64,000 bases of DNA from Axinella damicornis. Its lineage: Eukaryota; Porifera; Demospongiae; Axinellida; Axinellidae. The notes under the pieces are model-generated. The model did no database searches and had not been told where the DNA came from. It saw only the letters and a program-made list of their open reading frames with translations. Below, in pieces: positions 8,862 to 22,631 of this stretch; positions within the stretch are counted from its first letter, which is position 1, and the number at the start of each line of letters is the position of its first letter. Location of the stretch: contig OZ007506.1 of the NCBI GenBank assembly GCA_963931865.1, positions 17,808,242 through 17,872,241 of the forward strand, written 5' to 3'. Made by a program: the position numbers and the translations under genes.

Positions 8862-11029
8862 ATGATCATGATGGCTGCCCCGACATCGCTGAGCGATATT
8901 CTGGACAGCAGACTTGGTGACGCGAGTCACAGCAAGCTAGACCACCTGGTGGACAGACACCACCAGAACAAGATTGCGATGAGCATCACCAACTGGCGCT
9001 CCATCGCTCCTTTCCTCGATCTGGAAGAGACGGACGAGGAAGCCATTGAGATGATGTACTTCACCATGAAGACCAGAAACATCGCCATGCTGAGAAAATG
9101 GAAACATCGTCATGGCTCCAGTGCTACTTACAGGAAGCTGCTGGAGGCATTCTGGAACGTGGAGAGGGTCGACCTCATTGATAAACTGTTGCAAATGGTC
9201 TCTGTCAGTGACACCCCATCTCCTGGTGATGCCAACGAGATGGAGTCAAAAGACAACGAGTCAACGATTTTTGTGAAGACCTTGAGTGGACAGTATATTG
9301 TTCTTGAAGTGATCTCCACTGACACAGTCGAAGACCTGAAGATAATGCTTCAAACGAAACTGCCAATGGAGGAAAAAGTTGAAACCAAGAAGATGCGCCT
9401 CATCTTTCAAGGACAAAAACTGAGTGACGAACGACTGTTACACGAATATGCTATCCGGGACGATTCTACGGTCTACCAATGTCTGCTAACCGGAACCATC
9501 CAACTTCGCATCTCCCTGCCTGATCTTGACAAGTCTCTTCCTCTGACTGTGAAGCCAACAACCACATTAACTGATATAGTTGATCGGGTGGTAGCTATTG
9601 AGCGTATCCTTCTACCGTACCAGCACTTACTAGTAGCTCTCCTTGGCCGTAGTTGTGTAAGGCTATCTGCAGATAAATATGTGTCATCAGTTGGTGATCA
9701 TGACCTAAAGGGTGAGGATACAGTTGAACTTACTGCGTGTAAGGGGTATATACTGTCACACAGTTCAAGTTACATATGGGAAACACTCCCCGAATCTGCA
9801 TATTAAACACAAATCTGAATCACCACCACCTGAATCACCATTACCTGATGTTTTTGTTTTAAAATTGCACTTGTGCGACACATTTAGGACTGCTGAGAAA
9901 TTGATTCTACAAGAGAACGGAGTTTGTTGGCATTCATACAATTCTGTCACATTCAGTTATGCCAGTAAAGTTGTGCTGAAACAAGAACAACTTGTTGGCA
10001 CTGTCAGCGAATGTTTTGCCAATGTTGAGTGCCTTCTCAGGCTCATGGGCCCCTTTTACTGCTCTGGGTATCCTAGGGAAAGGAACGTAAACCCTGAAGA
10101 AATTTTTCAAGTAAAAAAAATAATAGGAAGCAAAACAATTGTGAGCCTTCGACCCTCAGGCTCAGCTGTGGTATACATAGGTAAAAATGAAAACCTGATG
10201 ACCTTCTATCTCCCTGACAACAGTGTCTCCATCCAAATCATCAAGGAACTGACAAAGGAAAATATGCTTTGGGGACTTCTTGGTGAATTAACGTGATAGG
10301 GAAGTCTAACTATTTCAGAGTGGCCTGAAGCTGGATGATGACACGATTTTGAGTGAATGTACTAGCGCAAAGATTGAATACAAAGGTGCAACCATTCTGA
10401 CATACCACTTCACTTCTGAATATAGCAAAGGCTACTCTGTATGTTACTTAAATCGACCACTCAAGGGTGCCACTACTGTCTGTAGAGTGCAACTGTTTAG
10501 TAGTGATACCATAGCTGACCTCAAGGCTGCAATAGAGGAAGCTACTGGCATTCCACAACAGAGCCAGGCTTTGTACGACGGTGATTCAGTATATGGAATT
10601 GAACTTCATGATCACCAGGTTGTGAGAGACTTTGTCACCTCTCTACAGGTTAATCTCGACACATGGATTCTTGTCTTTGTAAGCACCCCTGGTAATGTTG
10701 TTCCATTTGAGGTTCTCTCCTGCGATAATGTTCTATCGTTGAAACGTGAAATAGCAATAGAAACTGAAATTCCAGTTGAAGACCAGATTTTACTTAATCA
10801 AGACAATCAATCTATGCTTGAAGACACCAAGTCTGTTGGTGTTTACACCGTCGGAGATGATCAACTGACACTTCATTGTACATTACTAGCTGCTGTACCA
10901 GGAGCTCACGACCATCCAGAGGCCGTAAAGAAACTGAAAACTGGTAAACGACCCAAGGAAGTCAAACAAATCACAGAGGTGGTACAGGAAGCAAAGAAGG
11001 CAAAAAGAAAAAGCCGATGTAAAAGTTAA
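8862..11029 (+). CDS. Death-domain protein with multiple ubiquitin-like domains
   Basis: Three frames join into one 704-aa protein if two tiny GT-AG introns are removed: exons 8862-9738, 9764-10292 and 10321-11029 (introns of 25 and 28 bases; all phases close). Residues ~15-110 form a Death domain (NWRSIAPFLDL, MLRKWKHRHGSSATYRKLL). Residues ~130-210 are clearly ubiquitin-like (IFVKTLSGQYIVLEV...RLIFQGQKL). Three to five more diverged beta-grasp-like repeats seem to follow, the last two around KGATTVCRVQLFSSDTIADL and TPGNVVPFEVLSCDNVLSL. The C-terminus is Lys/Arg-rich. No ubiquitin-type GG end is seen, so the UBLs are probably interaction modules, not conjugated. It is likely a cytoplasmic adaptor linking death-fold and ubiquitin signalling. 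If the tiny introns are not spliced, it encodes only the first 314 aa or is a frameshifted pseudogene. Confidence 0.7.
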
Positions 11030-11099
11030 TTAAGAGGACCAACTATATTGTAATTTTGTATTGCTGAGTGCCTTAGCGCGTGAGGCAAGGAAGTGTATC

Positions 11100-11570
11100 T
11101 TTTTTTTTTTTTTTTTTTTTACTGAATAAATTTGTTAATTCTGGTTATTGGCAATAGCTACTACGCTAATACAGGCCAATAACCACATACAAACACAACA
11201 AAGTACAAGCACAAAGACGACTAGAGTATGAGATAGTTAACTACAGCACGCTTAAAACTTTTTATGGTGTGACGTGCAAATATCTCTAGGCAGACTGTTC
11301 CACAAATTAATGGCAGACGGAAAAAATGAGTTATGGTAAAAATTTGAGTGTGCAAAGGGTAAGGAAAGTGATGAAGAGTGTACAGAACGAATACGGTTGA
11401 CAAATGGTGAAGGTCTGGAAACGGTAGGAAAGTTATGAAAATTTACATGCCCATTCAAAATGCTGTAGAGTTGACAAAGCTTTAGGAGTTTGCGCCTTAC
11501 GATTCTGTGTAGTGTATATAATAATATTCTGTGTACTGTTCTGCATAAATTTTTTGGGTTCACACACTGA
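11100..11570 (-). mobile_element. 5'-truncated non-LTR retrotransposon (LINE) 3' end
   Basis: The minus-strand frame 11252-11563 carries the C-terminal tail seen at the end of many LINE ORF2 proteins: KLLKLCQLYSILNG, then RSVHSSSLSLPFAHSNFYHN, then FFPSAINLWNSLPRDI. In the same orientation it ends in a poly(A) tail, seen as the T run at about 11100-11120. No reverse-transcriptase core is present, so it is dead on arrival. An AATAAA on the plus strand at 11125 could serve the upstream Death/UBL gene. Confidence 0.7.
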
Positions 11571-12138
11571 ATGATTACATAGTATACGCAACTTCAGACA
11601 ACATAGCGGTGTTGTGTATTGTTCCACAACACAACACCGTGTTGCATGGATTGGATCACTAGCTTTACCAAAATGGGAGTTACTGAATTGAGTGATTCTC
11701 CCAATTGGAGGATGCAACAGGACGTACCTTTGCAGTTGCATGCATATGGGTGCAAATTTGAATCATGATCTAAACAGTCAGAAGCAATAAAATCACTGAA
11801 GCCTAGAAATCTGATGTAATCACACAATCAACTTGATCACCATCGTAATTATTTCTGACCATGTGTGCATTTGAGACATGCATGCATGGTATGACAATTG
11901 GAAGTCCCCATAATATAATGCCATAATCGCAAACTTCAAATTAGTTTTTAGCAACACAGCAACAACAATGAGAACCGAGCAACAACAAAAATAATTGAAC
12001 AAAAACAATAAGAATTCAGAAAATAATTGAGCAATAACAAAATGTAATGAATAACTCAGTAGCTAAGACAGGGTATGGCTTGAGTTAATATCATATGTAG
12101 GTACACACAAGAAAACGATGAAAACGATGTACACATTT
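11571..12138. other. Intergenic, nothing recognised
   Basis: AT-rich. A short inverted word ACAACACCGTGTTG lies near 11630. The stretch from 11950 to 12050 is rich in AACAA/ATTGA words. This would be the 3' flank of both the Death/UBL gene and the kelch-Ig-kinase gene. Confidence 0.5.
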
Positions 12139-15100
12139 TCATGCAAGAGAGCATGAACCATTCTTCTTTTCAGCTGCATCATGTTTCTTGTCCTTCTTAG
12201 ACCCTCTCCCTGGGCCTCTTTTCACACCTACATTAAATGAGTCAATGTATAGCAGCAAGATCAGAGATGGATAACATTATTCATGTTGCCGGCCTGCCAG
12301 AAAATTCATTATACATAGTCCAAATTCAATTTCATAAGTCACACATTGTAATATATATTACCACATCAACTCAATGGTACAAAAAGGCATGCACCTGTAC
12401 ATCAGTCCTCTCCCTACCTTTGTTCTGCAGGACAGTCAGGATCTTTGAAAATGTGGGTCTGCCCTGTGGGATGTGTTGCATGCTCAGCTCAATGACCGTT
12501 TTCATTAGTTTTGCCAGTGGTAGACTTTCAACAATGAAGTTCACAGAATAGCAGCAATTTTGGAACAACCATGACAGACAACAGGATCAGCAACATGCAA
12601 GCTTAAGGATAAGCAGTCTTCAGCAGCTGTTCAAGTGGCGATGCATGTACATACAACAACATTCCCATTCAAACCTTTCCACATAATATAGAATTGTGAC
12701 TATGTGAGTTTAAATTCAGCTGGTAGGGATATATCATGTGTCAATCTTTCCATTATTAATAGGGAAGTATAACAGCATTAATTTAAACATATTATACGTA
12801 CCTCACCAAGCAGTGTAAAAGGAACGCAATGAGAATACCTGAGCATTCTTGTGCCAGCACTGTTCCATCAGATGTTTGACATATGGCTCACAGGAGTCCG
12901 GGATTAGTGGGCGCTATATGTGTGACAAACATAAGACTAGAGATGACCAAACTTGAGTTTTAGTAAAGGGTAAACGTTGCAGCATAAAATATCATCTCCC
13001 TCCAGGTATTGATCATCTCAGTTTGGCAAAGGAGAGGCAGTAATTTACAGTTTGCCACAGGCAACCTCTGTAGTAAAGCTATACTCATTTCGTACAACAG
13101 CTAGTGCATGCACTATGCCAGTCGACATCACATGCCAGTCACGTGCAAGCTATATCAAGTCATTCTCTTTGCTGTCTTGAGCTCCAACACGTCTCTGCCT
13201 TGAAAAACTTGGCAGTATAGTGTACGTAAAATCCAAAACTTCTTATAATTACTGAGCCAGCATAAATGGTTTGTGGAAAATATAACTCATTATAGTATAG
13301 AGAACACATATCTCTGCCAGTGGTGTATAACTATGGCAGGGCCTATAGCACGGCACAGGCCCTGGCTGACATTCAAAATGTTTAAGTGTTGTAGAGACTG
13401 AAAATCATCTCAAGAAGGAATTTGAGCCCTAAAGAGTTAATGTTCACTTGTCTGCGGCACTGCATGGCCCATTGTTATAAACTGGTATAGTTACTGTACA
13501 AGTTACTAACCTCCCCCTGCACCACCTTTGTAGGAACCAGAATTGGTGTGCAATCAGCAAACGGCAGTTGGTGTGTCACAATCTCCCACAGTAGTATCCC
13601 ATAGGAGTATACATCACACAGTTTTGAGACTGGTTTTCTGTTAATAACCTGTGAGAAACCAATTGATTCAACTCAAACTTTGTATGTTTCCGCAAAGAAC
13701 ACCTAGACCATGAGAGCTATATATCCAGACAGACAGGATTGGGCTCATTTGAAGCCTTTTTGTGGGAGGGAAATCACAAACCTGACCCTTCCTTTTAACT
13801 TCTTGGCCACACAGTATTGCCATTACACTCAAATACCCTAAGGGTCACTCCTGGTAGGGGACTTAATAGTGTGTGTAATCTAATGTAATGAACCAAACCT
13901 CACAGCTCACAAGATAGGCTTACATTCTGACTACACTGTCATGATCGCCATTGTGCACTAGTACCGGCCCAAATGAAAAATAATTGTACATGCAGGAAAC
14001 ACCTTGGTAGTTCATGCAGTTTTTGTCTTCCCATTGGCCATCATTTGCTAGCTTGGTTTTTCTGTTGTTGGGTGTTTGTTAATAGGAACGAGCTGTAAGC
14101 TAGCCACCTATACATGCAGTCTCAGAATGAGGCTAGCTGTTAGTAGCTAGTCACCTCTACTTGGAATGAGGCTAGCTGTAAGTAGCTAGTCACTTCCACA
14201 TGCAGTCTGGGAATGAGGCTGGCTGTAACCTCTACATGCAGTCTGGGAATGAGGCTGGCTGTAAGTAGCAAGTCACATCTACATGCAGTCTGGGAATGAG
14301 GCTAGCTGTAAGTAGCTAGTCACTTCTACATGCAGTCTGGGAATGAGGCTGGCTGTAAGTAGCTAGTCACTTCTACATGCAGTCTGGGAATGAGGCTTGC
14401 TGTAAGTAGCTAGTCACTTCTACATGCAGTCTGGGAATGAGGCTAGCTGTAAGTAGCTAGTCACTTCTACATGCATATGCAGTCTGGGAATGAGGCTAGC
14501 TGTAAGTAGCTAGTCACTTCTACATGCAGTCTGGGAATGAGGCTTGCTGTAAGTAGCTAGTCACTTCTACATGCAGTCTGGGAATGAGGCTAGCTGTAAG
14601 TAGCTAGTCACTTCTACATGCATATGCAGTCTGGGAATGAGGCTAGCTGCAAGTAGCTAGTCACTTCTACATGCAGTCTGGGAATGAGGCTAGCTGTAAG
14701 TAGCTAGTCACCTATACATGCAGCCTGGGAATGAGGCTAGCTGTAAGTAGCTAGTCACCTATACATGCAGTCTGGGAATGAGGCTAGCTGTAAGTAGCTA
14801 GTCACCTATACATGCAGTCTGGGAATGAGGCTAGCTGTAAGTAGCTAGTCACCTATAGATGCAGCCTGGGAATGAGGCTAGCTGTAAGTATCTACAAGCT
14901 AGATGCACTGATGAGAGTTGCTGAATTAAGCATCCATAAGGTCAGAGTAAGACCTGAGGCATAAGCGTCTTCCCTCTACTGGTGAGTTGTACTACCAGGA
15001 GTGAGGTTGCCACTTGAACACTTTGTAACATACTTCTGGAGCCATCCATGCATAAGTTCCAACTGCCGTCGTCAGCCTAGTAGTGTGCTCCAGATTCCGC

Positions 15101-18100
15101 GCTGATCCCAAGTCACATATCTGAGGTTAGAGAGTGTCAGGACGTCATTGTAAGTTGATGTTGTACCTTCATTCCCTCCCATCTGTTTTGATTGGTGGCT
15201 TGGTAATGAATCTACAATGCATGTGGGATATTACAGAATCAGCTGATGCAAGTAATTTTCTAATGCTTATAGAGCCACTATCATTAATTGCCATGCCATG
15301 GATATTAGCTTGTCTTGATGAGCCATGCATTCAATATATGCTGCGCTGATCACTGTTAATCAGCAGAGCTACTCCATGAGCATGTAGTAAACAGTCTAAT
15401 ACCTTTGTGTTCAGATTGCATGTCAGCAGAACTGTGGGTAAAAAAGTGATCAGTATTACTTGCAGTGAAGTGCTAACTCACTGCAAACAATGGATTGGTT
15501 TAACAAAGTATTTGAACCAACAATTCATCTGATAACTGCTTGCAGGAACTACTGGTCAACGTGGAGGAGCACTGAGGTCTAAGGTATATCTCCTACCATT
15601 GGCTGTCTTCAGGTCCCGATGAATGTAGTCCATCCGATGGAGATACTGCATCCCTGCAATTCACAAAATAGCATAACAGTTTAGTATGGGGTGTCTGTTA
15701 GCCAGGGCACAAGCAAAGGAGGTTGGAGGTTCACTCGATCGTGAACATAATTATACCTTCAGCAACTTGTCTTGCCCAAAGCAGACCCTGCTCAAGGCTT
15801 GGATGCTCCTTCTTCACATGAATGTAGTCAAATATGGAGCCATTCTCTGCAAACTCTGAGGGAGGTGATTAGTAACGAGAGATAGCTGCTGGGTCCTGTA
15901 TGGTTATGACTGCATGAATTATAAATTATCGCCTTGATGATCCCTCAAGTTTGGAGATGGCCTCTTACTTCACTTTTAGCAAGTTCTCACTGCACTACAT
16001 GTCATGTTAAATGAACCTCAGATGGATGCGTACCTAACTGGTAAGTACCTTGATGAGAATTGGCAAATATGCATTCCAGAGGGTCAACCCTCAGAATTCC
16101 GTCAAGCTTCATAAGTAGCAAGCGATAATTCCCTAGTAGCAATGGCAGACACTTGTCTGCTACATAGCTGAAGTAGATATGGGTTTACTCTGAGTCTGCC
16201 AGTTAGCTTGACTCTACTTGCTACCTAATGTTTATCGAACATTTTGGACTGAGAGCTCACTGATTCAGAAACTGCATGGATAGTTAGTTTAACTTGGTGA
16301 ATTTTGTGGTGGTGTATTTGGTCATTCATGTGCATGGATTAGTGCCACTTTGCCTACTCCCATTTTCATTTCGTCTACTAATAATGAAATTGTACCATTT
16401 CTCCTGCTCAAGTAATACAGGTATTTTATTGATCTATTATTGATCTAAGGTACGTATTGATTTATGGAATGTGTATGAAATATGTTAGAATAGATCTATC
16501 TCTGCACACATTGCTACTTAATGATATAGTAGAACTATTACTGCACTTACAGCTATTGCAGAACTACTGTTATGCTGAAATACCTTTTCAGAAATACCTC
16601 TTTTAGTTGAGTAAACAAAATGGTACTAATTGATTATTTATTACGCGAAATGGCACTAAATCATTATTAGTAGGTGAAAAGGCACTAATTTATTATTAGT
16701 AGGCGAAATTGGAGTAGGTGAGACATATGTTAGTTCAAGCCAGATCCATTACCTTACATGGTGTTACATTCTTATGACAGACACAACAACCAACCCGTGA
16801 CAATGAACTGGCTCATGCTCAGTGGGTCAGAAATGGATCCGTAGAACTGAATGATACGTGGGTGCCTCAGTGATTGCAGGATCTCCACCTACAAAGTATG
16901 CATGTACGCATGCAAATTAACCTCACTAACTTCTATTCTATAGCTTCACCTTAAAATTATGGATCCCTTAAACATGCATGCCTTTATCACACAAGTACCC
17001 TTGCAGTCATCCTGTGCAGATTCATGACTCTAACCACTCGCTAACAAGCTTCAACAGTTGGTGCTCTCTGCCAACCACCTGTCCAGACTGCAAAAAGCCT
17101 TCATGCATGCCAGAAATGGAGGTGAGTGGACTGTTCCTAAGCCCATTTGTGTATAGGACTATAGGAGAGAATCGGCCCATCCAGTACCAATTAACTCTAG
17201 TAGAGACTTTCTACAACCAATCCCAGACATATATAGCCATGCTATCTTCACCCTTCTGATGAACCCACCTACTTACCTCCCCCTGTCCCATCCTTTCTGC
17301 TAGCGCAGAACGTATCTCCCAAGGACATTGCCGGAAGTGATCAAACACAATTCAACTGACCCTAATTACTGTTCTACCAAACCAGTCAATTTGAGTAACT
17401 ACACACGCTCATCAACAATTTCCAGCCAAATATTTTGGCAAGCCTATACTAGCTACACCCACTTATTAACTACTTCAGTGAGATATATTGGCAGGTCTCA
17501 AAGCAGGCATTGAAGTGGAATTGGAGGCCCTATTGGCTCAATAAAGTGAGAAAGATGTATACTATACCCATAAACTTGATATCAGTGCAATCACTGACCC
17601 TGCTATGATGAAAGGCTTCTTAACATGCAAGCAGAGACTCAGTCATTTGCTATGACCGTGCGGTGACACCCATGCATCTCCTCTGGCCCACTGGAGCTGC
17701 TAGATACTATCAGTCCATCGTGCATATAATATATTGATGAACACGATGTAGACATCATAGCTTACCTCTCTCTCAAATTTATCCATTTTCTTAATGGCCA
17801 CCACTTTCTTCCCCGGCATCCACTCTCCCCTCCACACTATTCCAAATCCTCCTTTTCCAACCACCTCAAGGAACTTCAGGTCAGAGTAAACAATCTTACC
17901 TGCAATTGTAGGAAATAAGACTCTCAAAGCTATGAATAGACCATGTATGTACATTATGCAGTAGTAGGTTGATAATACTCACCCACATTCAACTCTGCAG
18001 GTTCAGACACAGCCTTCCCCAACAGGTTCTCCACCTGACACTGGTAGTTACCACTGTCAGCCTCTTTCACTCCCGTCAGAGTCAGTACTGGTCCCTCAGC

Positions 18101-20689
18101 TTCGTCCATCAGCTGGTTGTCACAGAGCCAGCTGTACCGCAAGGGCCCCGTTCCTTCAGCCTCAACACTAAAGGTCACCGAATCTTCTGTGAGACTGAAG
18201 TGGCGTTCAGGTTGACGTTTAATGGACGGAGCATCACCTGGTTTGACAAAAATCAACACAGACCTCAGGATAATAATTCACTACCTACAGGATATGAAGG
18301 GGGGAGGGGTGGTCTGAGCATGGATAACCAGGAATGTAGCCCCAGATATTGTGTATTCAGCAAACGATTCCAAGGGACTTGCACAGAGAAATCCATGGTA
18401 GGCTTGGTAGCTACAGTGTTAGCCTCGTTCCCAGGCCCGAGACGGCGAGGAGAAATGGACATGCAATGAGTAACCTGTATAGCTAATCTGTATGTACACA
18501 TCACAATGCTTTGTGCTAATTACCTTATGTATCAATATATTAAGATTTTAACTGTGTGTGTGTGTGTGTGTGTGTGAGTGACGGAAGTGGGATGTTCGTG
18601 GGGCGGGACTAGACTATAGTGACGCGCGACCTTCGTACTTTAATTTATTTACTGAACCTCGAACTCCACGAAGAATGTTCGAGAACATTGGGCCCCGGGC
18701 GCCGGGCATGGGCTGGAATCCAGTATGCAATCGGGGAGCAGCAGCCGAAGCGGACGCAATCGGGTGAGCAGCAGCTGAAGCGGGCGCAATCGGGGAGCAG
18801 CAGTTGGAGGCGGAGGCAAACGGGGAGCAGCAGAAGTGCACGCAAGCGGCAAGCAGCATGCAGCTGAAGCGGACGCAATCGTGGAGAAGCAGCTCTTCAG
18901 AGAGCTGTCCGGCGCCAGATTACGCACGGTAGGCGAACAAGGGGGAAGTAGCTGAGCGAGCGAAGCGAGCTCAGCTACTTGCATTTACATTATTGGTGTG
19001 GGGGGGGGGGGGGGGGGGGGGGGGGGTTACGAAATTTTACCACTCACCCACTTGCAGCTCTGCTCGTTTGGAAACAATCTTCCCCACCTGGTTCTCCACC
19101 TGGCACACGTAGCTACCACTGTCAGCCTCCCTCACCCCATTCAGCATCAGCACAGGACCACACGCCCCTTCCACCACTTTGTCATCATGCAACCAGGTGA
19201 AGTGGAGGGGATCTGTCCCCTCGGCCTCAATACAGAGGGTCACTGACTCGCCTGTCATTCTGGTCTGACTCTCGGGATGTACTATGACAAGGGGGTCACC
19301 TGGTTGGAAAATGAAACTGAGTCAACACACAGCTGGCTTCTGTTCTCCTCACTGGTGTGCAGAGCCAATTACCCAGCTCATCAATATGTGCACACACTGA
19401 TTGGAACAGGGCTTGGCAACAAGTAGAGGCTCTATGCCTTAGCATCCAGGATCTGAAACATATCTCTGACAGGTTGCCACTCACCAACAAGCAGCTCTGC
19501 TGGATTTGACTCTGCCTTTCCAACTTGGTTCTCCACACAGCACCGGTAGCTACCACTGTCAGCCTCCCTTACATCAGTGAGAGTCAGCATGTGACCCTCT
19601 TCCCCCTCCACCACCTTGTTGTCACAGAACCAGCTGTAGCGGAGCGGAGCTGTTCCCTTGGCCTCAATGCGGAGGGTCACTGAGTTCCCAGGAAAACTAA
19701 TTTGGCTCTCAGGATGTGTAGCTATAATGGGATCACCTAAAGAATCGAAGTGAAATGAATATTCACGGTCATCAACTGATGAATGAAAACTATAGAACCT
19801 GATCATGAAGTGAAGAGTTTGGCTGTGGCTGTAAACATGAGGGATCTGAACCCAGAACACTAGTCAGTCCACGTGGAAGAGAACAAGTCTGGGCTTAAAG
19901 CAACACCATGAAGAGGGTCAGCTACACCATGATATCTGGATATTACATCATGTACTCCCTGGATGACAGTTTTTATCCATCCTGGGGAGGGGCAGTCCTC
20001 AGTTATAAACATTTACTCAAAGTAAAATGCGGAGGAGATGGGCCAGGTGGGTTTCTGGCCCAGGCCAAGGGAGGCTAATGCAACAATTGTTCAGCTATGT
20101 TCAACATTCCAATGTGGAACTATAATGTCACTCACCCACTTCCAGTTTCAATGACTTGGACACCGTATGCCCAAACCGGTTCTTAACCAGGCACTGGTAG
20201 GTACCGCTGTCAGCCTTTGTCACATCTATGAGTCCCAGCGCAGGATGCTCTGCCCCCTCCACCACCATGCCATCATGTAGCCAGTTGAACTGGAGGGGAG
20301 CTGTCCCCTCGGCCTCAATGGAGAGCGTCACCGATTCACCAGTCACACTGACCTGGCTCCCAGCTGCAGATTGGTCTGATATACTTGGAGAGTATCCTGT
20401 TTGGGTGATAGTAGACTGCTGTCCCAAATATTTATAAATAAACATCCCAAGGATACAGCAAGGGAAGAAATAGATGTATAGTTTATTGAGGTAAATATCC
20501 GTACCTCATCATAAATTACACAATGATCAAGATTTGTACTATATTCACTAGACGCGGCCAGGCGCATGCCATCAAAGGCAACCGCATGCATGCTCATTCT
20601 ATGTGAACTGATACCAATATACTGAAGCTTCAGATCGGCATACACAATGCACACACACCCACACACCCACACCCACCCACCCACCCACC

Positions 20690-20732
<43 letters not shown>

Positions 20733-22499
20733 AGACAACTGAGATTATACAGTGAGTATGCTCACCTGAATAACCAACTTCCACTCGGACAGAAATATCA
20801 TCTCGTAATGCCCAGCCTCCGACAGCAACGATGCAATCTCTCAGTACCACCACCAGGCACTCAGAATGACGTGTAGGTAGGCGACCCACAACTGGCCAAG
20901 AGTCAGAGTCGGTATTGTACATGTGAATATCAGCTTCACCAATTGCCAGCACCCTCCCTTTCAAGGTGGTACAAGTAGAATTCTCTGTTGGTACATCAGC
21001 AACACGCTGCCAGACACTGGCTTCGCTAGTGTGGGGTGGGGTCTGTGAGGGAGGGTGACACGAGCGAATGAGGGAGTCCAGGGTGCAGGTGAAGACCGCA
21101 CAGGATGCACCAGTCTTGCCCTTGCCTCCCATGAAATACAGCTGATCTCCACAGATGGTGGCTGACGCATGGTAGATGGGTTCTGGTAGGCTTGCAGCAG
21201 TGTACCATTCTCGGGTGTTTGTATCCATCACCTCCACTGTGGACAGGACTCCTCTCCATTCCTTTCCACCTGCTGCTATCAGGTGGTTCCGTGCTGTGAT
21301 GACAGCAGGCAAGAATCGCTTGGTAGGCATTGGAGGAAAGATTTCCACCCATTTACTACCATTGAAGCTGTTAAGGTGGTTGGTAGGTCGACCCTCTAAT
21401 GATATTCCTCCGATGGCAGTTACAAGGTTGTCAACAACTGCCAATCCAAATCGTGTTGAAGGGCACTTTGGCATTTTGCTCCATGGCCGGTCATTGCTCT
21501 CCAGGTCATATGTGTACACACCATCACCACCCTCCCCCAAATCTATAAATGAAGCTCGCACCTCACGAGTTATATATCTGCTTGGACTGAAGTATCCCAC
21601 ACTGCCACATCCTACAGCTGCACCCCTCAACATTTTACATGGTGTGTTTCTATGCGTTTCCCAAGTCCACATCAGCTGGCCAGAATCATCCTCCACAGGT
21701 GGTACCTCCACAGAAGGACGGAGGGGGGACGGCTCTACATATTTGTTTGGAATCAGAGGAAGGGAGGGAGCTAGGGAAAGAGGAGGTACAATCATGGATG
21801 CTACAACTACAGGAACATATATTTTGTGTACCACAGTATAAACCACAGCCCTCAAGCAAAACATGCATCTATATCACATAGGCCTGAGATAATTATGCCT
21901 CAACTTGTATAGCTATCATTCTATTCCTTAATTCTTTCAAAATCTTGCTATTATTATTCTCATATTATTCTCACTTTATAGTCAACGCTTGTTATACTGT
22001 AACATTAGGGAACATTCAGCATAGCTAGTCTTGAGTGAGCAAAGATTGCACCTGAGGTACTGGCAAATCAGAGTCCTTGGACAACACTGTCAACAAATCA
22101 ACTACAATATCTGTGCTAGTGCTGCAAATGTCAGCCAGTACTACCATTGTGCAGCAAACTGGAAGTCAATTTGCGCCACACCCCTTATTTCCGCATGCAA
22201 AAGCTTGCTATTATTCTCGAATTATTCTCAATTCTTTACCTTTGCTAGTATTCTCAAAATTATTCTGGCATAATTATCTCAGGCGTAATATCACAATGCA
22301 GATTGGGTGCCCTAACTGGAATAGCCTCGTTCCCAGGCCACGCGGCCTGGGAATATAACTGGTACAGTAGCTACCTCTTGATGGAAGTGGGACAGGTTTC
22401 TTGGGACTTCTCACTGAGGAGCATCTCTCTGCATGAGAAGGGGGAGGCTGTGTGTGTGAGTGTGTGTGTGTGTGTGTGTACGTGTGTGTGTGCATGTGT

Positions 22500-22534
<35 letters not shown>

Positions 22535-22539
22535 ATGTG

Positions 22540-22631
<92 letters not shown>

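Noticed and set aside
14093..14892. CRISPR-like regular repeats
   Set aside because: Units are contiguous with no unique spacers and the context is eukaryotic; same for 43040-43280, 59229-60378 and 61486-61760.
16030..16145. Possible extra kinase exon between 16795 and 15855
   Set aside because: The exons ending FIVT and starting EFAENGSIF join in phase and form a normal kinase hinge without it.
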